Shown here piece after piece: positions 36,645 to 45,239 of a DNA stretch of 64,000 nucleotides. Made by a program: the position numbers and the translations under genes. This DNA comes from Candidatus Viridilinea mediisalina (lineage in GTDB: Bacteria > Chloroflexota > Chloroflexia > Chloroflexales > Chloroflexaceae), in the NCBI RefSeq assembly GCF_002532535.1, contig NZ_NQWI01000008.1, positions 28,199 to 92,198 of the forward strand, read 5' to 3'. Under the pieces are notes generated by a model. That model worked only from the letters and a program-made list of their open reading frames with translations, ran no database searches and was not told the DNA's origin. The stretch's first letter is position 1, and every line of letters begins with the position of its first letter.

Positions 36645-36896
36645 TTACACGAGCACTTCCGCTTTGGTGGTGACATCCGAGGCGACACGCTCCACCGACC
36701 GGCGAGCCTGGCGGCGCATGCGAGCCTCGATCTGGGCCAACAGTTCATCACTCTCTACCGATACCGCCATTGCCGCTTCACGTAGGCTCATACGATTCGT
36801 GCTATCAATACGGGCCTCGCGCAGATAATCGCGGGACTCGGGGAGCTTCTCGATGACCGTCTCGACCGCAAGCGTCTCATAGCTACCGTTACGCAT
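36645..36896 (-). CDS. Small protein with ScdA_N/DUF1858-like region
   Basis: 83-aa acidic/basic protein not firmly assigned. Residues 10-60 (TVIEKLPESRDYLREARIDS, then NRMSLREAAMAVSVESDELL) follow the pattern of ScdA_N/DUF542 and DUF1858 domains: Pro-Glu, a helix, Gly/Arg-Ile-Asp, a loop and Leu-x-Glu-Ala-Ala. The Cys pair expected after Ile-Asp is replaced by Ser-Thr, so any metal or redox role is doubtful. The Arg-rich C-terminus (RMRRQARRSVERVAS) may bind nucleic acid. An AAGGAGG sequence lies just upstream of the ATG and a terminator follows. Confidence 0.6.
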   Translation of the reverse strand: MRNGSYETLAVETVIEKLPESRDYLREARIDSTNRMSLREAAMAVSVESDELLAQIEARMRRQARRSVERVASDVTTKAEVLV

Positions 36897-37041
36897 TATA
36901 GACCTCCTTCAATCCTGTCTTCATTGTCGTTGGCTCCGGGTCGGCTTCCTTGACGGCCCTTGAGCGGAGGCGTCATCGCCTTGACTTGTTAGGATTATAC
37001 CCCATGATTTGTAGAAAAGCAACAAGTGCAAGCCCCATTCT

Positions 37042-37060
37042 ATTGTACATTTTGTACAAA
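37042..37060. promoter_or_regulatory. Twin TTGTACA motif, possible operator
   Basis: TTGTACA at 37043 and again at 37052, spaced 9 bp; the second is inside the perfect palindrome TTTGTACAAA. It lies between two divergent genes, 22 bp upstream of the -35 box of the acyl-CoA dehydrogenase promoter. A regulator is not identified. Confidence 0.4.
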
Positions 37061-37081
37061 TTTGAACCCGATCAGGGCCAG

Positions 37082-37110
37082 TTGCCGCCGCACGGTAGCT
37101 GACGTACAAT
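37082..37110 (+). promoter_or_regulatory. Sigma70-like promoter of acyl-CoA dehydrogenase
   Basis: TTGCCG (37082-37087), 17-bp spacer, TACAAT (37105-37110). The expected transcript start (~37117) leaves a ~40-nt leader with CAGGAGG before the ATG at 37156. Confidence 0.6.
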
Positions 37111-37155
37111 GATGAGGCTCAAGCAATGTTGCACAACGCCCTCAGGAGGCTTCGT

Positions 37156-38301
37156 ATGGATTTTCAGACAACCCAAGATCAGCAGATGCTCCGCGAGATG
37201 GTGCGCCAGTTTGCCGAACAGGAGGGCGGGCCAAGTGCTGCCGTCCGCGACGAAGAGGGCATCTGGCCCATTGAACTGGTAAAGAAGATGGGCGAATTGG
37301 GATTGCTCGGTGTTGCCGTTAGTGAAGACTACGGCGGTGCCGGGCTCGACTATGTCTCCTATGCGATGGTGATCGAAGAGTTGAGCCGCGTTGACGCCTC
37401 GCTCGGCGTGATCGCCTCGGTCAATAATTCACTCGTCTGCTACGGCATCGAACAGTTTGGCAGCGCGGAACAGAAGCAAGAACTGCTTACCCCCCTCGCC
37501 GCAGGCAATCTGCTCGGTGCCTTCTCGCTCTCCGAACCCGGCGCTGGCTCTGATGCCGCCGCTCAAAAGACCACCGCCGTGCGTGATGGCGATCACTATA
37601 TCATCAACGGGGTCAAAAATTGGGTCACCAATGGCGATCATGCCGATCTCATTGTGCTTATGGCCATGACCGATGCCAGCAAAGGGGTCAAAGGGATTAG
37701 CGCCTTCCTCGTAGACGCCCATGAGCCCGGCTGTAGCATTGTGAAGGTCGAACACAAACTCGGCATCCGCAGCGCCCACAGTTGCCAAATGGCCTACGAC
37801 AACTTCCGTGTCCCTGCTTGGCGTCGGCTTGGCGACGAGGGGCAGGGCTTCAAAATTGCCATGAGCATCCTCAACGCCGGGCGGATCGGCATTGCCGCCC
37901 AAGCGGTGGGCATCGCCCAAGGGGCCTACGAAGCGGCCTTGGGCTATACCAAGATCCGTGAGCAGTTTGGCAAGCCCATCCACGAATTCCAGGCTGTTGG
38001 CTTCACCCTCGCCGACATGGCAACCCGCATCAAAGCTGCACGCCTGCTCACCTACGAAGCGGCCTGGCGCAAAGACCAAGGGCTCCCATTTGTCAAAGAC
38101 GCCGCCATGGCCAAAGTCTTCGCCGCCGAAACAGCCATGTGGGTCGCCACCAAAGCCGTCCAACTCCACGGATCCAACGGCTACTCCAAGGAATACCCGG
38201 TCGAACGCTTCTTCCGCGACGCCAAGATCACCGAAATCTACGAGGGCACCAGCGAAATCCAACGCCTCGTGATCAGCCGCGAGATTGTGCGTGAAGGGTA
38301 G
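37156..38301 (+). CDS. Acyl-CoA dehydrogenase
   Basis: FAD-dependent enzyme of fatty-acid or amino-acid beta-oxidation, 381 aa from the ATG at 37156 (AGGAGG 8 nt upstream). Signatures: LLGVAVSEDYGGAGLDYVSY, FSLSEPGAGSDAA (FAD/substrate contact), VKNWVTNGDHAD, GRIGIAAQAVGIAQGAYEAA, VQLHGSNGYSKEYPVER and the catalytic base in EIYEGTSEIQRLVI, placed as in short/branched-chain ACADs. Substrate length cannot be told from sequence alone. No ETF or other beta-oxidation gene is near, so it is a stand-alone unit. Confidence 0.94.
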   Translation: MDFQTTQDQQMLREMVRQFAEQEGGPSAAVRDEEGIWPIELVKKMGELGLLGVAVSEDYGGAGLDYVSYAMVIEELSRVDASLGVIASVNNSLVCYGIEQFGSAEQKQELLTPLAAGNLLGAFSLSEPGAGSDAAAQKTTAVRDGDHYIINGVKNWVTNGDHADLIVLMAMTDASKGVKGISAFLVDAHEPGCSIVKVEHKLGIRSAHSCQMAYDNFRVPAWRRLGDEGQGFKIAMSILNAGRIGIAAQAVGIAQGAYEAALGYTKIREQFGKPIHEFQAVGFTLADMATRIKAARLLTYEAAWRKDQGLPFVKDAAMAKVFAAETAMWVATKAVQLHGSNGYSKEYPVERFFRDAKITEIYEGTSEIQRLVISREIVREG

Positions 38302-38325
38302 AGGGAATACTGTTCAAATACGACG

Positions 38326-38480
38326 GGTTTCTTGACGCAAAGGCGCAAAGACGCAGAGTTTTGTTAGCGCGAAAAAGCTCTGGGCCGCGCCGCTTGGCTT
38401 CGACAGGCTGGCTTCGACAAGCTCAGCCACCGCGCCACCGCGCCGCTGGCTGAGCTTGTCGAAGCCAGCCTGTCATGCTG
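38326..38480. mobile_element. Truncated 148-bp element, left end (copy C)
   Basis: CTTGACGCAAAGGCGCAAAG (also at 48074) precedes a left terminal repeat TGTTAGCGCGAAAAAG at 38362. The interior GCTTCGACAGGCTGGCTTCG follows, but no right terminal repeat is found. The rest of the gap 38302-38806 contains more CTTCGACAAGCTCAG-type palindromes and no gene. Confidence 0.75.
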
Positions 38481-38806
38481 AGTACTCAATGGCCCGCGGG
38501 CCAGTGGCCTGTGAGAAACAGGGTGAGTGCGCCGCGCCCCTCCGCTGACTTCGACAAGCTCAGTCAGCGGAGGGGCGCGGCGGCGCGGGGCTTCGACCCT
38601 TCGACAAGCTCAGGGCTCAGCCACCGCGCCGCCGCACCGTTTGTTTCTCAGGAGCGCAGCGAAGCATCTCTCTGTTACCCGCAGCAGACCCTTCGCTTCG
38701 CTCAGGGTGACAAAGCAACGGGGCAATCAACAACATCCGCTTCCCATAGTGGCTGCACGCGCCCCACCTGCCAGGTCGTGAGGCATTGCGACGAGGTTGA
38801 AAGCCC

Positions 38807-38836
38807 TTGACTCCGTCAACTCACCCTTGCTACAAT
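38807..38836 (+). promoter_or_regulatory. Sigma70-like promoter of the coiled-coil protein
   Basis: TTGACT (38807-38812), 18-bp spacer, TACAAT (38831-38836). The transcript would begin near 38843, so the whole repeat element at 38849-38953 becomes part of the 5' leader. Confidence 0.6.
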
Positions 38837-38848
38837 GCTGCGGGGATT

Positions 38849-38953
38849 GTACCAATGACCATTGAACAGGCTGCATGCCTCATGACATTCAAGCGCATTG
38901 AGACGCCATGTTCGGCTATCAGCTATCGGCTATCGGCTATCGGATTTGGTATT
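38849..38953. repeat. ATACCAAT element, copy 3, in a 5' leader
   Basis: TGTACCAATGACCATTGAAC, then CATGACATTCAAGCGCATTG, then CTATCGG heptamers x3 and GGATTTGGTATT. It is inserted between a promoter and the ribosome binding site of the 38989 gene. Confidence 0.85.
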
Positions 38954-38988
38954 CCCCCCCTTCTCACTATTGAACAAGGAGGTTCGCA

Positions 38989-39276
38989 ATGAGTAACAAA
39001 GATCTCTACATCCAGAAGGTTCAAGCCCAAGTAGACGAGTGGAAAGCTGAACTCGATAAACTCAAGGCCAAAGCATCTGGTGCTAGTGCCGATGCCCAGC
39101 TTGAGATGAATGGCACGATCAAAGAGCTGGAAGGCAAGATCGCTGAGAGTTCCAGTAAGATCGAAGAGCTTAAGGCTGCGGGCGAAGAGGCGTGGGAGAA
39201 TCTCAAAGCGAGTGCCGAGTCAACCTTCCAATCGGTCTCTTCGACAATTAGCGATAAGTTGCCCAAGTTTCGGTAG
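38989..39276 (+). CDS. Small coiled-coil protein
   Basis: 95-aa soluble, strongly helical protein. Heptad-patterned residues run from 5 to ~75 (IQKVQAQVDEWKAELDKLKA and GTIKELEGKIAESSSKIEEL), followed by a short amphipathic tail (QSVSSTISDKLPKF). Similar short coiled-coil proteins, including cyanobacterial stress-related ones, are common but functionally undefined. The start has AAGGAGG 7 nt upstream, and a sigma70-type promoter is seen at 38807. Its leader contains a whole 105-bp repeat element. Confidence 0.75.
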   Translation: MSNKDLYIQKVQAQVDEWKAELDKLKAKASGASADAQLEMNGTIKELEGKIAESSSKIEELKAAGEEAWENLKASAESTFQSVSSTISDKLPKFR

Positions 39277-39310
39277 GGGTTTGTTAGGGAGTGGTTTGGG
39301 GTGATTGGAA

Positions 39311-39370
39311 TGCCCTAGATGGCCCTCACCCCCGGCCCCTCTCCCGCGTTGCGGGAGAGGGGCGAAGGCT
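39311..39370. repeat. CCCTCACCCCCGGCCCCTCTCCC repeat, copy 1
   Basis: ATGGCCCTCACCCCCGGCCC followed by CTCTCCCGC-GTT-GCGGGAGAG and GGCGAAGGC. A second copy at 46562-46670 has CTCTCCCAC-GTT-GTGGGAGAG, so the stem differs by a paired A-T/G-C change. It lies between the coiled-coil gene and convergent rex. Confidence 0.85.
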
Positions 39371-39388
39371 TCCCAGCTTTCCAACGAG

Positions 39389-40045
39389 TCAGCGCCGCTT
39401 CACCTCAGCCCCGCCCTGCTCACGGGCTAAGTAGTAGGTTAGGCTGTGCATCACCGCGACGGGATCGATATAGCGTACCCATACGTCGTCGGGCGTCTGC
39501 AGAATGATTGGTGCGTAGTTCAAAATGGCCCTGATGCCGGCTTCAATCAGCATATCGGCAACCTCTTGGGCACGGGTTGCCGGTACCGCAATCACTGCTA
39601 AACGGGCCTGATGCTCGCTAATCACCGCATGCAAGCGGCTATAATCCATAATCGTCAGATCATCAACCATCTGACCGATTTTGTCAGGATCGCTATCAAA
39701 GAGACCTACAATACGCAACCCTTGGGTCTGAAACCCATCATAACGCGCAATTGCCTGGCCTAACGAGCCAACTCCAACCACCACCAACGGCCAGTGGTGG
39801 GTCAGACCCAAGATGTGATCAATATGGTTGAGTAGTTTTTCGACATCGTAACCGATGCCCTGTTTGCCAAATTCACCGAAATAGGAGAGATCCTTACGAA
39901 TCTGGGCTGCGGTCACATTGATGCGCTCGCCAAGCTCTTGTGAGGAGACCGAGTGAACCCCCTCCTCAAGCAGATAGCGTAAGCTCCGCGCATAGAGCGG
40001 CAACCGACGGATAACAACATCGGGGGGGGCGTCGGGACGTTCCAC
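39389..40045 (-). CDS. rex: Redox-sensing transcriptional repressor Rex
   Basis: 218-aa homodimeric repressor that senses NADH/NAD+ ratio. The winged-helix DNA-binding half is [20 protein letters not shown], then [20 protein letters not shown] and [17 protein letters not shown]. The Rossmann half contains [15 protein letters not shown] and [10 protein letters not shown], and ends with the domain-swapped helix [11 protein letters not shown]. The best start is GTG at 40045, with GGAGG five bases upstream; the frame continues further but those codons lie in the promoter/operator. A TTGACA-N18-TATAAT promoter overlapped by a Rex-type operator indicates autoregulation. It is divergent from the clostripain-like gene. 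Confidence 0.95.
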   Translation of the reverse strand: MERPDAPPDVVIRRLPLYARSLRYLLEEGVHSVSSQELGERINVTAAQIRKDLSYFGEFGKQGIGYDVEKLLNHIDHILGLTHHWPLVVVGVGSLGQAIARYDGFQTQGLRIVGLFDSDPDKIGQMVDDLTIMDYSRLHAVISEHQARLAVIAVPATRAQEVADMLIEAGIRAILNYAPIILQTPDDVWVRYIDPVAVMHSLTYYLAREQGGAEVKRR

Positions 40046-40075
40046 ACGGGCCTCCAGGTGATTTAGGTTGGGATT

Positions 40076-40093
40076 TTGTGAATTATAGCACAA
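40076..40093. promoter_or_regulatory. Rex operator (autoregulatory)
   Basis: TTGTG-AATTATAG-CACAA, an 18-bp inverted repeat matching the TTGTG-N8-CACAA Rex site of several phyla. It covers the -10 box of rex and lies 11 bp before the start codon of the divergent gene, so it may control both. Confidence 0.75.
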
Positions 40094-40111
40094 GGTTTCG
40101 GTGGATGTCAA
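40082..40111 (-). promoter_or_regulatory. Promoter of rex
   Basis: On the minus strand TTGACA (40111-40106), 18-bp spacer, TATAAT (40087-40082): both boxes match the sigma70 consensus. The -35 box overlaps the first codons of the divergent gene starting at 40105. Confidence 0.8.
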
Positions 40112-42834
40112 GCTACACATACCTCTGGCTGCTGCTGCTGCTCCTCGTTAGCCCAGTTGCCCTGCTTGTGGCCCAGGCTGATCAGCCTGAAGTCGCCCAA
40201 GTGAGTATGCCCTGCCAACAGGTGCTGGCCGATCCGACGGTGGAATTGACGGCTGATGCCTCGCCCTGGGAGGTCTATGCGCCAACCCGTAGTTTTTCTA
40301 CAGAACATGCGGCTTCTGGCACAACGTCACTGGGCCTGAGCGCTGGTGCAATGGTTGGTCAGCAGATTAGCATCCCCCCCAACCTTGGCGATCTCTTTGG
40401 ACACCTCTCGTATCGCTTGGCAACGGGGAGCAATGGGGGCGTTGAGCAGGTGCGCGTCGAACTCTATCGCCCTGGCCAGGTGCAAGTAAGTGGCCTCATC
40501 ACCACCTTGGCTCTGCTCGATGCAGCCGAGGTTACCCCCGGTGATTGGCTGCAACTAGAGTGGCATGCCTCCGCTGAGACCCTGGCGGCCTTGGCTGACT
40601 ACGCTGGAGCAGCGGTAGTCTTTGTGGTGCGCTCCCTTGGCGCTGAGGGTGCCTCAGCTACCACGACACAGGTATGGCTCGATGATCTGAGGCTGCAACT
40701 CTGCCAAACTGAACGCAGTGTGACCCTGCGTGGCGTGGTACAGCGTGAGGGCTTGCCTCTAGCGGACGCGCACATGCTCTTGAGCCATACCTCAGCAACG
40801 GGTACGCGGGTCTATGCTGCGGCGCGCAGCGATGCCACAGGGCAGTACGGCTTTCCCGGGGTAGAGCCGCTGGCTGAGGGTGAACATTACCGCATCTGGT
40901 ACCTGAACACGCCCAATCAGGCCCGCATGAGCCGCCAACTCGGCTTTTGGGCCGGGCCAGAGTTGCGCCAGTTGCCAGAACAGTTTGAGGTGACCGGCTT
41001 GGATTTCGAGGTTGGTGATGTGACCCTCTTGGCCCCCGCACCCCATGCCAGCATAGGGTTCAATCATGCTACGACGCTCGCTCTGCGCTGGTTGCCACGC
41101 GCAGAACCAATGGCCAACGAGCGCCACCGCGCATGTCTCTACGATCCGGCATACGGCGATCCGCAGACTGGCCTGCCCCAAGAGTGGTGTAGCGCGCCGC
41201 TCAATCCGGCCCGCGACAGCCTTAGTGTCAGTCTGCGTAACCTTTCAGGTTTCGTTCCAGTACCAGGCCGGAGTTATCGCTGGTATGTGCGGGTGAGCAG
41301 TGGCAACCAGTATGGGGCCAGTTTCCACGAACGGGCCCTAGGCTTGGGTGCTGCCCGCACAGCCAGCCTCGTTCCGGCAGAGCAAACAATAGCTCAACGA
41401 TCCATTATACCAATGACCCTTGAACAGGCCACATTATCAAGAACACGAAAGCCCATTGGGACGCCATGTTCGGCAATCTGCAATCTGCAATCTACAATCG
41501 TAAATGGTATTAGTCCTGCGCAACAGGCCGATTGGACGCTCATGATCTATGTGGCTGCCGATAACGCCCTCAGTGATGCCAGCCGCGCAGCGCTGCCCAA
41601 GCGGCAACTGGAAGCCCTACCCCGTTTGGCGGCGACCCATCCCCGCGTGCGCCTCGTGAGCCTTGTGGATAGCGCGGATCAAGCCGGGGTGCAGATCTGT
41701 AGCTATGGCCCGCAGGCTGAGCCGCGCTGTGAGCAGGATGCCACGGCAAGTAGTGCAAGTGCCACAACGCTGGGCGATTTTATTGCCCTAGCACGCGAAC
41801 GCTACCCGGCCCGCCGCACTGCCTTGCTCATTATTGCGCCGGGCAATGGCGTGGGTGAGTTGGCCTATGCCGAGACAACGGGCCGCGCCATGGGCCTACG
41901 CGACCTCCAGGCGGCCTTCCAGAGCGCTGGACTAGGTGGCAGCACCCGCCTCGATCTGGTCATCTACCAAGTACCACTCTTTGGCAATGTGGATGTCCTA
42001 CGAACCACGGCACCCTTTGCCCACGTTATGGTCGCTACGCCCGATCAGGTCTGGCAGATGACCCCCTATGAGCGCATGGTGGCCCTGCTTGCGGCAACGA
42101 GCGAGCGCACAACTGTGGCACAGACCATGGTAGAGATCTATGCAACTGAGCTGCCCGAGGAGCGCGCCCTCGCCCTAGCGGCCTACGATCTCAGCCGCGT
42201 GAATGAACTAGGGGTGCGGCTCGATGCCCTCGCCGACGCCTTGGCCAGCGAGTTATTCAGCGATCAGGCCAATGTTGGCCCGGCGTTCACTGCGGCACGC
42301 GACGCCGCGCAAGTCTACGATTCATCAGCCAACGGGTTGCTCAATCAATTAGCGACGAGTGACGAGCCGCTCGTTGCTGCGGAGGATGCCCTACGCGACC
42401 TACGCGGCTTCGTGGAACACTTAAGCAACGCCCCGCTCCGCGAAGGTCTCGATCTCCGCACCCCCGCAGCCGCCCAACAACTCGCGGCGCTGCTGCTCGA
42501 TCCACAGAGTAGCCCCGTTCTCACCGCAACCCAACGGGCGGGCCTAAGCATTACTGAGCAACCAATTGATCTGAGTGCCAGCCACGGCTTGGCCATCTAC
42601 TTCCCGACAGGTGAGCGCCTGGGTGAACAACAAAGCCTCAGCGAAACCTACCTCTACGAGAGCGCCCCCGATAGCCGCTGGGCCGCATTGTTGCGCCTCT
42701 ACCTCAGCCGCAGCCTGCCCAACGGGCCTGGCGGCATCAGCGAAGCGCTGCCCGGCGGCCCCCGCGTACGCCCAGGGCCAGGGGGCTTATTGAGCCTAAA
42801 CCATTACGTCTACTTACCGCTCGTGGCCCGCTAA
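40105..42834 (+). CDS. Exported clostripain (C11)-like protein without catalytic residues
   Basis: ~909-aa secreted protein: signal peptide ([20 protein letters not shown] then LVAQA), a beta-rich N-terminal half including a carbohydrate-binding-like and a carboxypeptidase-regulatory-like domain (~210-270), and a C-terminal region resembling C11 peptidases from [20 protein letters not shown] (~41530). In C11 enzymes the catalytic His and Cys lie in WDHGxG- and DACLM-like motifs; here they read IAPGNGVG (~41835) and YQVPLFGN (~41970), so activity is unlikely. It ends [11 protein letters not shown], a tail frequent on exported Chloroflexota proteins. A 105-bp repeat element (41407-41511) is translated in frame between the halves. 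Confidence 0.7.
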   Translation: MSSYTYLWLLLLLLVSPVALLVAQADQPEVAQVSMPCQQVLADPTVELTADASPWEVYAPTRSFSTEHAASGTTSLGLSAGAMVGQQISIPPNLGDLFGHLSYRLATGSNGGVEQVRVELYRPGQVQVSGLITTLALLDAAEVTPGDWLQLEWHASAETLAALADYAGAAVVFVVRSLGAEGASATTTQVWLDDLRLQLCQTERSVTLRGVVQREGLPLADAHMLLSHTSATGTRVYAAARSDATGQYGFPGVEPLAEGEHYRIWYLNTPNQARMSRQLGFWAGPELRQLPEQFEVTGLDFEVGDVTLLAPAPHASIGFNHATTLALRWLPRAEPMANERHRACLYDPAYGDPQTGLPQEWCSAPLNPARDSLSVSLRNLSGFVPVPGRSYRWYVRVSSGNQYGASFHERALGLGAARTASLVPAEQTIAQRSIIPMTLEQATLSRTRKPIGTPCSAICNLQSTIVNGISPAQQADWTLMIYVAADNALSDASRAALPKRQLEALPRLAATHPRVRLVSLVDSADQAGVQICSYGPQAEPRCEQDATASSASATTLGDFIALARERYPARRTALLIIAPGNGVGELAYAETTGRAMGLRDLQAAFQSAGLGGSTRLDLVIYQVPLFGNVDVLRTTAPFAHVMVATPDQVWQMTPYERMVALLAATSERTTVAQTMVEIYATELPEERALALAAYDLSRVNELGVRLDALADALASELFSDQANVGPAFTAARDAAQVYDSSANGLLNQLATSDEPLVAAEDALRDLRGFVEHLSNAPLREGLDLRTPAAAQQLAALLLDPQSSPVLTATQRAGLSITEQPIDLSASHGLAIYFPTGERLGEQQSLSETYLYESAPDSRWAALLRLYLSRSLPNGPGGISEALPGGPRVRPGPGGLLSLNHYVYLPLVAR
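41407..41511. repeat. ATACCAAT element, copy 4, in-frame inside a CDS
   Basis: ATACCAATGACCCTTGAACA, ATTATCAAGAACACGAAAGC, CAATCTGCAATCTGCAATCT and ATGGTAT. At 105 bp (35 codons) with no stop in the reading frame, it adds residues such as [20 protein letters not shown] to the clostripain-like protein. Closely matches copy 1 at 18891, which is intergenic. Confidence 0.9.
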
Positions 42835-42835
42835 A

Positions 42836-42988
42836 GAACGTGTAGGAACCGGGTTCCCGTGCCTCTGGCGGGGGCGGCACAGCCGCGAAAGGGTGCGTGC
42901 GGGAACCCGGTTCCCGCACAGTCCCCCTGGCGTGGGTTGGGTACGGCGTAGCCACCAAAGGGTGCGTGCGGGAACCCGGTTCCCGCGC
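42836..42988. repeat. GGGAACCCGGTTCCC palindrome repeats
   Basis: Three copies of a palindromic core (AGGAACCGGGTTCCCGTGCC, GCGGGAACCCGGTTCCCGCA twice) with GGGTGCGTGC spacers, between the convergent ends of the clostripain-like gene and aapP. Confidence 0.85.
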
Positions 42989-42995
42989 ACACACC

Positions 42996-43742
42996 CTACA
43001 AAATCTGACTCAAGAAGAGCTTCGTGCGCTCATGACGCGGATTGGTGAAGAAGGTATCAGGCGTATTCTCCTCCACAATCATACCGTGATCCATAAAGAC
43101 CACGCGGTCGGCCACTTCGCGTGCAAAACCCATCTCGTGGGTCACACAGAGCATGGTGATGCCGCCGCGCGCGAGCGTCTTCATGACATCAAGCACCTCC
43201 TTGACCATTTCGGGGTCGAGGGCCGAGGTGGGCTCATCAAAGAGCATGATGCGCGGCTCCATTGCGAGGGCACGGGCAATGGCGACGCGCTGCTGCTGCC
43301 CACCCGAAAGCTGGCCGGGGTACTTGAGCGCCTGCTCGACAATCCCCACCCGATTGAGCAACTCCATCGCCTTGGCTTCACTCTCCTTGCGCGTCTTTTT
43401 GCGTACCCAGAGAGGCGCTAGGGTCACATTCTGCAAGACGGTCAGGTGGGGGAAGAGGTTAAACTGCTGGAAGACCATGCCCACTTCGCGGCGGATCATA
43501 TCGATATTCCGAATATCGTTGGTCATCTCAATGCCGTCAACGAAGATCCGGCCTTCTTGATGTTCCTCTAGGCGATTGATCGTGCGAATGAAGGTACTCT
43601 TGCCCGACCCAGACGGCCCACAGATCACCACCACCTCGCCCTTTTTGACGCGGATGGAGACATCTTTGAGTGCTTGAAACTCACCAAACCATTTATTCAC
43701 GCCTTCGCAGACGATGATGTCATCAGTTGTTTGGTTGCTCAT
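42996..43742 (-). CDS. aapP: Polar amino acid ABC transporter ATPase
   Basis: 248-aa GlnQ/AapP-type ATPase energising amino acid uptake by the permeases encoded upstream. Walker [20 protein letters not shown]-loop [16 protein letters not shown], signature [16 protein letters not shown], Walker [16 protein letters not shown] and H-loop [16 protein letters not shown] are all present. The Asn-Arg-Leu-Glu and Phe-Gln-Gln-Phe-Asn residues are diagnostic of the polar amino acid group. A 267-bp spacer with satellite repeats separates it from aapM, so expression may be uncoupled. Confidence 0.95.
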   Translation of the reverse strand: MSNQTTDDIIVCEGVNKWFGEFQALKDVSIRVKKGEVVVICGPSGSGKSTFIRTINRLEEHQEGRIFVDGIEMTNDIRNIDMIRREVGMVFQQFNLFPHLTVLQNVTLAPLWVRKKTRKESEAKAMELLNRVGIVEQALKYPGQLSGGQQQRVAIARALAMEPRIMLFDEPTSALDPEMVKEVLDVMKTLARGGITMLCVTHEMGFAREVADRVVFMDHGMIVEENTPDTFFTNPRHERTKLFLSQIL

Positions 43743-43796
43743 GGTTGTGCTTTCATGTGCTTAGGGCAGGATATAGAAACGAGGAAATAGGAAATA

Positions 43797-43887
43797 GGAT
43801 GGTTCGTGGCGGTTTTACAGTTTGCGAGGAGGCGAGGAGGCGAGGAGGCGAAGCCCTCGCCTCCTCGCCTCCTCACCTCACGCATCC
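43797..43887. mobile_element. GGATGGTTCGTGG element with 8-bp satellite (short complete copy)
   Basis: 91 bp: GGATGGTTCGTGGCGGTTTT, ACAGTTTGCGAGG, a few GAGGCGAG octamers, the turn GAAGCCCTCGCC, and CTCCTCACCTCACGCATCC. Same ends as 21045-21279 with a much shorter array. Preceded by two GAAATAG heptamers. Confidence 0.8.
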
Positions 43888-43902
43888 TCCACGGAACAAC
43901 TG

Positions 43903-44006
43903 TTCCTGCACGCCATCTCCTGTTCCTTTGTTCTGCTGTTCTCCTGTTCTTTCGTATGTTCCTGCACGCCATCTCCTGTTCCTCTGTTCTGCTGTTCTCC
44001 TGTTCT
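43903..44006. repeat. CTGTTC satellite with internal duplication
   Basis: TGTTCCTGCACGCCATCTCC followed by CTGTTCTTT-type units, repeated twice. It splits aapM from aapP together with the 43797 element. Confidence 0.8.
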
Positions 44007-44009
44007 TTC

Positions 44010-45236
44010 CTACCGCCCCACATTCAGATTAGACTCAATCTTGCGGGCGGTCCGCGACATGGTGAAGGTAAAGACCCAGTAGATCCCGGCCACAACAAAG
44101 AAGGTTTCACGCCAAACCCCACCGGGAATCCCGAGCCATTGGGGTTGGGTATAGATCGCTTGGGCTGCGCCGAGCAGATCGGTGAGGCCGATGATCACTA
44201 CGAGCGAGGTGTCTTTGAAGAGGGCGATGAACTGGCCTACGAGGACGGGAAGCACCGCACGCAAGGCTTGGGGCAAGGTGATCAGCAGGGTAATCTGTAC
44301 CGGATTAAGGCCCAAAGCCTGAGCGGCTTCAGTCTGACCACGGGGCAACGATTGCAAGCCACCGCGTACATTTTCGGCCAAATAGGCCGCACTGAAGAGG
44401 GTCACGGCCACAATGGCCCGCACGACCGCATCAATCCGCACCTCGGCAGGCAGGAAGAGCGGCAGCATAAGCGAAGCCATAAAGAGCAACGTCACCAGCG
44501 GCACACCCCGGATCAGTTCAATGTAGCCCACACAGAACCACTTGATCACCGGCAGTTTACTGCGCCGCCCCAAGGCCAGCAGAATACCCAAGGGGAAGGA
44601 GAGTACGATGCCACTCACCGAGAGCAGCAGGGTAAGCAGCAGCCCGCCCCAGAGATTGGTACCAATCGTCGTATCACCGCCGCTGCCGTGTAGGATCAGG
44701 ATCGCCACCGGATAGAGCAGCAACCAACCCGCAACAACCGGCCAGCGCAGCATGTCGCGCAAGCGCCATGCCGCTGCAATACCGGCGGCACCGAGGGCAG
44801 CAGTGCCAAAAAGGAAGAGCGTCGTTGAAATGGGCAGCGGCGTCTCGCTTGCTGGCATCGCAAAAGAGACAAACCCAAGCAACAGCATAATTCCACTAAA
44901 GCCTGCTGCAAGACTCAGAGGAATACCGCGCCAGATGCCACCACTCAGCCCAAGCAGCAGCGACGCCATAGCGACAATCAGTTGGGGGCGCCAGACTTCA
45001 GCGGATGGGTAGCGCCCAAGCAGAATGAGGCGCACATTGCTCGCCACCGCAATCCAGCCTTCACTGCCAATAATCCAGCGAAACAGCCCCCACAAGACTT
45101 GAGAGATGATGATCAGCAGGACAATACTGATCAGGCTATTCCACCAGTTACTAAAGAGATTCTGGCGTAGCCACTCAACCACACCAATACTTGGTCGCGG
45201 CGCACGGGTGCGCGGCTGGGAGATGTCAGTTGCCAT
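44010..45236 (-). CDS. aapM: Polar amino acid ABC permease (AapM-like)
   Basis: 408-aa inner-membrane permease of the HisM/AapM group. About eight helices, with an extended N-terminal part typical of Aap subunits, and a conserved permease loop: VRGGLQSLPRGQTEAAQALG then LNPVQITLLITLPQALRAVL. The GYIELIRGVPLVTLLFMA motif marks the polar amino acid family. It begins 3 bp after the aapQ stop with a GGAG Shine-Dalgarno, so the two are coupled. Confidence 0.93.
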   Translation of the reverse strand: MATDISQPRTRAPRPSIGVVEWLRQNLFSNWWNSLISIVLLIIISQVLWGLFRWIIGSEGWIAVASNVRLILLGRYPSAEVWRPQLIVAMASLLLGLSGGIWRGIPLSLAAGFSGIMLLLGFVSFAMPASETPLPISTTLFLFGTAALGAAGIAAAWRLRDMLRWPVVAGWLLLYPVAILILHGSGGDTTIGTNLWGGLLLTLLLSVSGIVLSFPLGILLALGRRSKLPVIKWFCVGYIELIRGVPLVTLLFMASLMLPLFLPAEVRIDAVVRAIVAVTLFSAAYLAENVRGGLQSLPRGQTEAAQALGLNPVQITLLITLPQALRAVLPVLVGQFIALFKDTSLVVIIGLTDLLGAAQAIYTQPQWLGIPGGVWRETFFVVAGIYWVFTFTMSRTARKIESNLNVGR

Positions 45237-45239
45237 AGA

